DNA of 64,000 bases from WTGA01 sp965231865 (GTDB lineage: Bacteria; Pseudomonadota; Gammaproteobacteria; Arenicellales; Poriferihabitantaceae), in assembly GCA_965231865.1 (NCBI GenBank), contig CBDDOJ010000002.1, forward strand, positions 62,001 through 126,000, given 5' to 3'. Positions within the stretch are counted from its first letter, which is position 1. Every line of letters begins with the position of its first letter. A program made the position numbers and the translations under genes. This document shows positions 24,381-31,819 of the stretch, in pieces. The notes under the pieces are model-generated. The model did no database searches. It was not told where the DNA came from and saw only the letters and a program-made list of their open reading frames with translations.

Positions 24381-27068
24381 ATGAAACAGGAGAAGATCAC
24401 CCTCGCCCAACTTGAGACCTTCCTCCTGAAGGCCGCCGACATCCTGCGCGGCAAGATGGACGCCTCGGAGTTTAAGGAATTCATTTTCGGCATGCTGTTC
24501 CTGAAGCGGCTCTCCGATGAGTTCGACCGCAAACGCGAACAACTCCGCAAGGAGACCTTCGCACACCTCAAAGACCAGCCGGACCTCGTCGCCGAGTTGT
24601 TCGAAGACAAGACATCCTACGGCGAGACTTTCTTTGTCCCCGTCAGAGCCCGCTGGCACGAGCCCTGGAAGGACGACAACGGCGATCTCGTGCCAGCCCT
24701 GAAGGACCTCAAGCACGACATCGGCAACATGCTCAACAAAGCCATCGCGGCCATCGAAGATGAGAACGATGCACTCGCCGGAGTACTCAAGAACAACATC
24801 GACTTCAACGCGGTGAAGGGCAAGACCAAAATCTCGGACCAGAAATGGAAAGATCTGCTCGATCACTTCAGCCAGCCTAGTTTCATTCTCGTCAACGACA
24901 ACTTCGAGTTTCCCGACCTACTCGGCGCCGCTTACGAGTACCTCATCAAGTTCTTCGCCGACAGCGCCGGCAAAAAGGGCGGCGAGTTCTATACTCCGGG
25001 CGAGGTCGTTCGCCTGCTCGTCCAACTCACCCAGCCGGAGGCTGGCAACACCATCTACGACCCTACGGTCGGCTCCGGTGGCTTCCTCATTCAGGCCCAC
25101 CAGTACGTGGAAGAGCAGGGCCAGAACGCCGACGACCTCGCTCTCTATGGTCAGGACTCCAACGGCACAGTCTGGTCGATCTGTATCATGAACATGATCC
25201 TCCACAACATCATCCATTTTACCATCGAGAACGAGGACACGCTGGAGGACCCGCTCATCCTCGACAACGGACAGGTCCGCAAGTTCGACCGAGTGCTCGC
25301 CAACCCACCGTTCTCGCAGAACTACAGCCGCGCAGGCATGAAGTTCACCAGTCGCTTCCGGGAGTGGTGCCCGGAGACCGGCAAAAAAGCGGACCTCATG
25401 TTCGTGCAGCACATGCTCGCCAGCCTCAAGCCCAATGGCCGGATGGCGACGATCTTGCCGCACGGGGTCCTGTTCCGGGGTGGCAAGGAAAAGCTCATCC
25501 GCGAACTCTTCATCAACAACGACTGCATCGAGGCCATCGTCAGCCTGCCGCCCGGCCTCTTCTACGGCACGGGCATTCCCGCCTGTGTGCTGGTTTGCAA
25601 CCAGAGCAAGCCCGATGCACTCAAGGACAAGGTGCTCTTCATCAACGCTGATCGTGAATACGCGGAGGACAAGAGTCAGAACCGGCTTCGCCCCGAAGAT
25701 ATTGAGAAAATTGATTTCGTATTCACGCACAAGCGCGAACTGCCGAAGTACTCGCGCCTCGTGCCGAAGTCCGAGATCGTGGACTCTCACGACTACAACC
25801 TCAACATCCGCCGCTATGTGGACAACACCCCCGATCCCGAGCCGGAGGATGTCCAGGCACATCTCATCGGTGGAATCCCCGAGGCGGAGGTCGCCGCATG
25901 CACAGATGACTTCGCCAAGTTCGGCGTCAACCCGGATTCACTCTTCGAGCCCGAACGCCCCGCCTACCTCGCCTTTCGCGAGTCCATCGATGCCAAGCCC
26001 GCTATCAAGTCCACGCTCGAAGCGGACCCGACCGTGCTGGGTACCCTCACCCGGCACCACGACGCGCTTGAATCCTGGTGGGCTGTGGCAAAGCATGACT
26101 TTGCCCAACTCCAGCACGCGGGCAACGGCGGCAAGAAGATGCCCGAGGTCCGCCACGAGCTGCTCACCACCCTCAAGGCCAAGCTCGTGCCGCTGGGCGT
26201 GCTCGACGAGTTCAAGAGTGCCGGTGTCTTCGTCAACTGGTGGCAGCAGATTCGCTACGACCTCAAAACCATTGTCTCCACCGGCTGGCACCATTCCCTG
26301 ATTCCCGATGACTCCCTCATCGTCGAGTACTTCCAGGCCGAGGCCGACACCATTGAGGTGCTCGAAGCGACCATCTCCGAAGCCCAGGGCGAGTTGGCCG
26401 AAGCCGTCGAGACCGCCCAGGAGGTCAGCGGCTACGAGCCCGGCGAGGACAAGAAGATCAGTGCCGCCGTCATCAAGAAGGCTCTCAAGGCGCTTATTGA
26501 TGATCTGAAAGACAGCGCCAGTGCTTCCGCCAGGAAGGAACTCAAGCACCTCACGGAGCAGGACAAGGGCATCAAGGCGATTGAGAAGCACATCAAGGAT
26601 GCCAAGGCGACGCTCAAGTTAAAGGATACAGAGTTGGAGTTCAAGCTCGAACTCAAGCGCCTTGGGGCCGAGGACTTCAAAGCCAAGACCCAGTCACTGG
26701 TCGCGCAGGCCGATGCCCGTCTCGCTGGGCTGGACCCGAACAAGACGGCCGACAAGAAGACTATTACCGCACTCAACAAGGACAAGGAGGCGCTGAACGC
26801 CCGCATGGCCCGGACTGATGCGGTACTCAAGGTGATAGGCGGCCAGATCAACGAGGTCGACGCCCGCCGCCTGATCCTGAAGAAGATCTACGACATCGCT
26901 CACGCCGAGTTGGACCGCTACCTCAACGTGGAGAAGCGGGTGCTCGTGCGAGTCGTTGAGAATTTGTGGGAGAAGTACGCTATCGCGGCCGACGTACTGG
27001 AGGAACATCGAGCGACAACACTCGCCACGATGGGAGGCTTCCTGACAGGGCTGGGATACCTCTCATGA
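24381..27068 (+). CDS. hsdM: Type I restriction-modification system methyltransferase subunit HsdM, long form
   Basis: 895 aa, about 350 residues longer than classical HsdM. The N-terminal HsdM helical domain starts at ITLAQLETFLLKAADILRG. The AdoMet-binding motif I DPTVGSGG is at ~227-234 and the catalytic motif IV NPPF at ~308-311, so it should methylate N6-adenine. The extension from ~550 onward is charged, alanine/lysine/glutamate-rich and probably coiled coil (LKDTELEFKLELKRLG, KDKEALNARMARTDAVL), perhaps binding HsdS or HsdR. The gene opens the operon; its stop overlaps the hsdS start by 4 bp (ATGA). Confidence 0.93.
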   Translation: MKQEKITLAQLETFLLKAADILRGKMDASEFKEFIFGMLFLKRLSDEFDRKREQLRKETFAHLKDQPDLVAELFEDKTSYGETFFVPVRARWHEPWKDDNGDLVPALKDLKHDIGNMLNKAIAAIEDENDALAGVLKNNIDFNAVKGKTKISDQKWKDLLDHFSQPSFILVNDNFEFPDLLGAAYEYLIKFFADSAGKKGGEFYTPGEVVRLLVQLTQPEAGNTIYDPTVGSGGFLIQAHQYVEEQGQNADDLALYGQDSNGTVWSICIMNMILHNIIHFTIENEDTLEDPLILDNGQVRKFDRVLANPPFSQNYSRAGMKFTSRFREWCPETGKKADLMFVQHMLASLKPNGRMATILPHGVLFRGGKEKLIRELFINNDCIEAIVSLPPGLFYGTGIPACVLVCNQSKPDALKDKVLFINADREYAEDKSQNRLRPEDIEKIDFVFTHKRELPKYSRLVPKSEIVDSHDYNLNIRRYVDNTPDPEPEDVQAHLIGGIPEAEVAACTDDFAKFGVNPDSLFEPERPAYLAFRESIDAKPAIKSTLEADPTVLGTLTRHHDALESWWAVAKHDFAQLQHAGNGGKKMPEVRHELLTTLKAKLVPLGVLDEFKSAGVFVNWWQQIRYDLKTIVSTGWHHSLIPDDSLIVEYFQAEADTIEVLEATISEAQGELAEAVETAQEVSGYEPGEDKKISAAVIKKALKALIDDLKDSASASARKELKHLTEQDKGIKAIEKHIKDAKATLKLKDTELEFKLELKRLGAEDFKAKTQSLVAQADARLAGLDPNKTADKKTITALNKDKEALNARMARTDAVLKVIGGQINEVDARRLILKKIYDIAHAELDRYLNVEKRVLVRVVENLWEKYAIAADVLEEHRATTLATMGGFLTGLGYLS

Positions 27069-28279
27069 CGCTACCAAACAAGTGGACAAATAAAACGTTG
27101 CGCGACCTCGCGACGATCAACTACGGACGCGACCCGAGCGCAATACTCGACGACGCCGGCGAATATCCTGTCTACGGAACATCCGACAACGAGCGTCAAG
27201 GAACGGGCTATCACTACGAGGGCGAGTCTATTATCCTTGGCCGGAAAGGGAGTATTGATCGCCCCCGCTTTGCCGAAGGCCGTTTCTGGGCGATCGACAC
27301 CGCGTATTTCCTCAGCGATTTCGACGACACTGCGCCGAAGTGGTTGTACTATCTCCTGTGTAGCATTGATCTGCACGCACTGAATGAAGCGACCGGCGTG
27401 CCGAGCCTATCGCGCGATTTACTCTACAGGGTCTCAACGCCAACGCCGCCACCAGACGAACAATCCAAGATCGCCGAGGTACTCTCGACCGTTGACCAAG
27501 CGATCGAGAAGACCGAGGCGCTCATCGCCAAGCAGCAGCGCATCAAGACCGGCCTGATGCAGGACCTGCTCACCCGGGGCATCGACGAACATGGCAACCT
27601 CCGTTCTGAAGCGACCCACGAGTTCAAGGACTCTCCGCTCGGGCGGATTCCGGTGGAGTGGGAGGTGACCTTGCTTGACTCCCTTGCTGTCAGAGGCAGC
27701 GGCCATACTCCGAACAAGCAGCGGCCTACGTATTGGAACGGTGGCATCAAGTGGGTATCACTTGCGGATTCTCGTAAACTTGACGACCTGTACATCTTGG
27801 ATACGGACAAAGAGATCAGTGAGCTTGGACTTAAAAACTCGTCCGCTGTGCTTCATCTAGCAGGCACGGTGATTCTGTCCCGAGATGCAGGAGTAGGAAA
27901 GAGCGCGATCCTCGCTCATGAAATGGCCGTCAGTCAGCATTTCATGGCGTGGCGATGCAAGCCTACAAAACTCGACAACATCTACCTCTATTATTGGCTG
28001 CAACGAGATAAGCCAAACTTCGAGGGTATTGCGTCTGGAAGCACTATTGTGACGATTGGTTTGCAATTCTTTCGCGCCTACTCGATCGCTGTTCCCCGCA
28101 AGGTTGATGAGCAAATCGCGATTTCGACAAAGCTAAGAGACGTCGATTCTACGATCACACAGACGACGCTACACTCTCGAAAACTTCGTAGACTCAAAAT
28201 CGCCCTGATGCAGGATCTGCTCACGGGCAACCGCCGCGTAACGGCCCTGCTCGAACAATGTGAAGGGATAACTACATGA
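27065..28279 (+). CDS. hsdS: Type I restriction-modification specificity subunit HsdS
   Basis: 404 aa from ATG 27065, which overlaps the hsdM stop in an ATGA. Two target-recognition domains are separated and followed by matching conserved coiled-coil regions: AEVLSTVDQAIEKTEALIAK with RIKTGLMQDLL in the middle, and RDVDSTITQTTLHSRKLRRL with KIALMQDLL at the end. The first domain opens LPNKWTNKTLRDLA and the second begins DSPLGRIPVEWEV. HsdS defines the bipartite DNA target. Its stop overlaps a 15-codon micro-ORF. Confidence 0.93.
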   Translation: MTLPNKWTNKTLRDLATINYGRDPSAILDDAGEYPVYGTSDNERQGTGYHYEGESIILGRKGSIDRPRFAEGRFWAIDTAYFLSDFDDTAPKWLYYLLCSIDLHALNEATGVPSLSRDLLYRVSTPTPPPDEQSKIAEVLSTVDQAIEKTEALIAKQQRIKTGLMQDLLTRGIDEHGNLRSEATHEFKDSPLGRIPVEWEVTLLDSLAVRGSGHTPNKQRPTYWNGGIKWVSLADSRKLDDLYILDTDKEISELGLKNSSAVLHLAGTVILSRDAGVGKSAILAHEMAVSQHFMAWRCKPTKLDNIYLYYWLQRDKPNFEGIASGSTIVTIGLQFFRAYSIAVPRKVDEQIAISTKLRDVDSTITQTTLHSRKLRRLKIALMQDLLTGNRRVTALLEQCEGITT

Positions 28280-28323
28280 GCGACTGGACCAAAAACGGAG
28301 GTTATGCAGATGTGGCTCCGTGA
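28276..28323 (+). CDS. Micro-ORF of 15 codons coupling hsdS to gajA
   Basis: MSDWTKNGGYADVAP. Its ATG overlaps the hsdS stop (ATGA at 28276-28279) and its TGA (28321-28323) lies 11-17 bp inside the start of gajA. The gajA ribosome-binding site GGAGG (28297-28301) is within it. It may be a translational coupler or the remnant of the gene that originally followed hsdS. Whether it is translated is unknown. Confidence 0.4.
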   Translation: MSDWTKNGGYADVAP

Positions 28324-30019
28324 ACTACAGATCCGTAAATTTCGAAAGATCGACGCGCTCACAATTAGTTTTCCGCCCGGTCTGACAGTGTTGGTTGGGG
28401 AGAACAATTCGGGCAAGACGACGATCATCGATGCACTGCGTCTCATGTTGTTCTCAAGCCGGGATTTTGATTCCCTCCGACTGACGGAGAATGACTTCCG
28501 CGCCGGAACCGAACACGCGCCGATTGAGATTTCCTGCCGATTCACCGGGCTTGAGGATGAGGACGAAGTCCACTTTCAAGAGTGCCTCGTCGATATCGGT
28601 GATGGTGAGTTCGAGATGCAGGTTAATGCCCGCGTTGAATTCAACGAGACGACAAATCGGTGCAACGTGAAGATGTGGGGCGGCGAGACAGAAGGCGGCT
28701 CACTTCCATCGAACCATCACGATCGACTTGCGACGATCTACTTGCAGCCGCTGCGTGACCCCGAACGCGGCTTGCGGCCGGGCCAACATTCCCAAGTGTC
28801 CCGCCTTATCGACTGCCTGACTAAGAAAGATCAGCACGCAGACTTTGAATCCATCGCCAAAGATGCAAACGAGAAAATCCGAGTTCTGAAACCAGTCGAA
28901 GACGCAAGGGGCGACATCAATGCACAGATGGCAGCTATCGCAGGTAGTGAACTGACCCAGAAGACGGAGTTGATCTTCACCGACCCAACTTTCCGTCGCA
29001 TCATCGCAGGGCTTCAGCCTGAGATTGAAGGACTTCCGTTTGCCCTCAACGGGCTCGGCTACAACAACTTGATCTTCACATCCGCGACTTTGGGCACGCT
29101 CCGGCGGAGTTCACAGTTTTCATTCCGTTCAATCCTAGTCGAGGAACCCGAAGCGCACCTACACCCACAGTTACAGATGCTCCTCCTCAAGCATTTGGCT
29201 GATGTCGCCAACAATCACGAAGGCAACGAAGTGCAGGTTATCGCGAGTAGCCACTCTCCCATCCTGGCGAGTCAGGCCCCGATCGACTCGGTCGTATCCG
29301 TTCATGAGGTTGATGGCAAGGTCAGCGCAGTCTCGATCTGCAACCTCTCAATTAACGATAAGATCAAGAAAAAGCTCCAGCGATTTCTCGATGCAACCCG
29401 CGGGGAGTTGTTTTTCGCCCGACGCATCTTGATGGTGGAGGGGATCGCGGAGGCACTACTACTCCCTGTGCTGGCCGAGATTTCAGGTGGCAATCTGAAA
29501 AAGTCGTCCGTGACCATTCTGAACGCGGATGGGATCAACTTCAACGCATTCACTCCACTGTTTGGAGTGGAACGGCTTTGTATGCCAGTTGTCATTCTCA
29601 CAGATGGTGATGCGAAGGAGATCGGTGGAGAGATGTCAGCGACTGCGTCAGACTTGAGGCGGCAGGCAGCCGGTATTCCGAATTTGAATATCGAGATGTC
29701 GGAGATGACCTTCGAGCACGAGCTTGCTCGATCGGAAATACTGCTTCCACACATGGTGTCTGCGCTCAAAGAGCTACATCCCATCATTGGAGCAACGCTC
29801 GAAATCGAGCTTGCGGTGCTTGCGACTGTGGAGGATAAGGCCACAAAGTTCTTGGACGTTTTTATTGAGAAGCCGGTCTCAAAAGGCCGGTTTGCACAGG
29901 AACTTGCCGGGATCTTGGCGGATTGTAATCTCGGAGCCAACGCCGTACCTGAATACATCCGCAACGCGCTCAGGCATCTGGGAGTTCTCAGTGAGGTGGA
30001 AAAAGATGACCACGGCTGA
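28310..30019 (+). CDS. gajA: OLD-family ATPase/TOPRIM nuclease, Gabija GajA-like
   Basis: 569 aa from ATG 28310, which has GGAGG at an ideal 8-bp distance; an upstream ATG at 28304 is only 2 bp from the same site. In numbering from 28304, it has an ABC-type ATPase with Walker A GENNSGKT (32-39), Walker B LVEEPEAHLHP (Glu280-281) and H-loop ASSHSP, then a C-terminal TOPRIM domain with Glu379 (MVEGIAE) and the DxD pair in LTDGDAKE (434, 436). All catalytic residues are present. Class 2 OLD proteins are defined by an adjacent UvrD helicase, exactly as here; GajA nicks DNA when nucleotide levels fall during phage infection. Confidence 0.85.
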   Translation: MWLRELQIRKFRKIDALTISFPPGLTVLVGENNSGKTTIIDALRLMLFSSRDFDSLRLTENDFRAGTEHAPIEISCRFTGLEDEDEVHFQECLVDIGDGEFEMQVNARVEFNETTNRCNVKMWGGETEGGSLPSNHHDRLATIYLQPLRDPERGLRPGQHSQVSRLIDCLTKKDQHADFESIAKDANEKIRVLKPVEDARGDINAQMAAIAGSELTQKTELIFTDPTFRRIIAGLQPEIEGLPFALNGLGYNNLIFTSATLGTLRRSSQFSFRSILVEEPEAHLHPQLQMLLLKHLADVANNHEGNEVQVIASSHSPILASQAPIDSVVSVHEVDGKVSAVSICNLSINDKIKKKLQRFLDATRGELFFARRILMVEGIAEALLLPVLAEISGGNLKKSSVTILNADGINFNAFTPLFGVERLCMPVVILTDGDAKEIGGEMSATASDLRRQAAGIPNLNIEMSEMTFEHELARSEILLPHMVSALKELHPIIGATLEIELAVLATVEDKATKFLDVFIEKPVSKGRFAQELAGILADCNLGANAVPEYIRNALRHLGVLSEVEKDDHG

Positions 30020-31763
30020 TCAACTCCGGGAGGCGATCCTTGCACAGAACCCGACAGATCAACAGAAGGATGCCATCTTTGCTGAGGAGTTAGAGTTTCT
30101 CTTGCGCGCTGCTCCAGGAAGCGGAAAAACCTGGACATCATGTCGACGCTTTATCTGGAGAGCGGCCAACTGGCCTCATCCTGTCGCCGGACTGGCTCTC
30201 CTTTCGTTCACAAACGCTGCCATCCGAGAGTTCAAAGTCGCCACGATCAACGTAGGGCAAAGAGACCTCCTCTCAGATCCGAATTACGTCGGTACGTTTG
30301 ACTCATTCGTTGAACGTTACATTCTCGCCCCGTTTGGCCATCTGCTCACTGGCGCAGACAAACGACCAAAGCTATTTCCAGGCCCACGCCCGGGCGACCG
30401 TAACAATGCACAACTGAAGGTGTGGACGGCCGGAGGGGGCAACCGGAATATCCCCGTTCCGGCATGGGAAGTTATACCCTTTTTAGATGGCACCAAGCTC
30501 CGCTTCAAGGCGTCATCCTCCTTCGGGAATCGGCCCATTACCGACGCCACTACGCCCGTATACGAACTTCTATCTCTGGGCTATTACACCCATGACCAGC
30601 GCATATTCTGGGCGTGCAAGCTCCTGTCCGAGAGACCGCATATCGCGAAGCTGCTCGCCGGGCGTTTCCCTGAGATCATCGTCGATGAAGCACAGGACAC
30701 GAATGTCTGGCTTTTGGTTCTCTTGAATTCTCTACGTGACAAGGGCGCAAAGATTACGCTCATCGGCGACCCCGACCAGTGCATCTTCGAGTTCAGTATG
30801 GCGGATGTGACTTTGTTACCCGATTTGAAGAAGAAGTGGTCAATTCCAGAGAAGCCCCTGAGTCAGTCGTTTCGTTGCAACAACCAGATTGCCGCGGTCG
30901 TCCGTAATGTGGGTGGGAACGTACATTTTACAGGATCTGGTGATGGAGCGAGCGAGTGGCACCGGGGATTCGTGGTTGAAGAGTCATCGAAGACATTTTC
31001 CGATAGCCTATCGGTATTCCAGCATCTTGTAAGCCAAGCCGGCGTGAGCATCAACTCTGCTGCTGTCGTCTGTCGAGCGCATGGGCAACTGGAATCACTG
31101 CGTGGTAAGGTGAACTATACCAATCTTACGGGCAAGGCAAAGAGTCTGGCTACGGCCGCGTTCCTTCGGGATTACCGACACGATTACCGTGGTGCGTCTC
31201 AGACCGTCAAACGTATCGTGCGCGAACTCACAGGGGACGACCCTCTGTGGGAACGCATTGATACCGACCCCAACTCACGCGAGAGCACGACTGTGGTATT
31301 GGCAATCTGGAAGTTTGTCAAAAGCCCGGACCGGCTAACACCGATATCTCAGCTTGGTAACACTTGGATTTCTTCCATGCGAACCCAGTTGGCGGAATTA
31401 ATCGATGAAATCGGCTTGCAATGTGATGTGAAGCTCGGGCAGCACATCAAAACAACCGGGCTTTCCACCGATCAGAAGACTCTGCCGCTCTTCGAATCGG
31501 CCCATGAGTTTTCAGAAGTGCGGCAGGACACAATTCACCAGGTAAAAGGCGAGAGTATCGACGCGGTGCTGGTTATCGGCAGTACACGATTCTGGAACTC
31601 CGTTATGGCAGCGGCACAACGTGACGACAACACGGAAGATCGACGGTTGGCATATGTGGCCATGACGCGAGCTCGCCACCTACTTGTCATCGGGTTACCG
31701 AAGGGGCACTACGATAAGCACTCAAAGACCTGGGTGGAGTGGGGGTTCAGGGTGGCGACGTGA
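30006..31763 (+). CDS. gajB: UvrD/Rep-like helicase, Gabija GajB-like
   Basis: 585 aa from ATG 30006, which overlaps the end of gajA by 14 bp; GAGGTGGAAAAAG just upstream can serve as ribosome-binding site. The longer frame from 29724 is a shadow of gajA. SF1A motifs are complete: Walker A AAPGSGKT (35-42), Walker B VDEAQDTN (~226-233), motif III GDPDQCIFEF, motif IV SQSFRCNNQ, motif V VKGESIDAVLVIG and motif VI AYVAMTRARHLLVIG. At 585 aa it is longer than the ~494-aa type GajB. It should sense or unwind DNA for GajA. Its stop overlaps a second micro-ORF (TGATG). Confidence 0.85.
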   Translation: MTTADQLREAILAQNPTDQQKDAIFAEELEFLLRAAPGSGKTWTSCRRFIWRAANWPHPVAGLALLSFTNAAIREFKVATINVGQRDLLSDPNYVGTFDSFVERYILAPFGHLLTGADKRPKLFPGPRPGDRNNAQLKVWTAGGGNRNIPVPAWEVIPFLDGTKLRFKASSSFGNRPITDATTPVYELLSLGYYTHDQRIFWACKLLSERPHIAKLLAGRFPEIIVDEAQDTNVWLLVLLNSLRDKGAKITLIGDPDQCIFEFSMADVTLLPDLKKKWSIPEKPLSQSFRCNNQIAAVVRNVGGNVHFTGSGDGASEWHRGFVVEESSKTFSDSLSVFQHLVSQAGVSINSAAVVCRAHGQLESLRGKVNYTNLTGKAKSLATAAFLRDYRHDYRGASQTVKRIVRELTGDDPLWERIDTDPNSRESTTVVLAIWKFVKSPDRLTPISQLGNTWISSMRTQLAELIDEIGLQCDVKLGQHIKTTGLSTDQKTLPLFESAHEFSEVRQDTIHQVKGESIDAVLVIGSTRFWNSVMAAAQRDDNTEDRRLAYVAMTRARHLLVIGLPKGHYDKHSKTWVEWGFRVAT

Positions 31764-31819
31764 TGGATGCCAGTACCGAGCCCGACGAACAACAATATTG
31801 TTTCAAGATTAGAGTATGA
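31763..31819 (+). CDS. Micro-ORF of 18 codons coupling gajB to hsdR
   Basis: MDASTEPDEQQYCFKIRV. Its ATG shares a base with the gajB stop (TGATG at 31761-31765) and its stop TGA (31817-31819) overlaps the hsdR start in an ATGA (31816-31819). Ribosomes leaving gajB could therefore reinitiate through this ORF into hsdR. Translation is unproven. Confidence 0.4.
   Translation: MDASTEPDEQQYCFKIRV

Noticed and set aside
24918..25862. 314-codon open frame antisense to hsdM
   Set aside because: It is a shadow of a GC-biased coding gene; the sense strand has clear HsdM motifs and this one has no recognisable domain.
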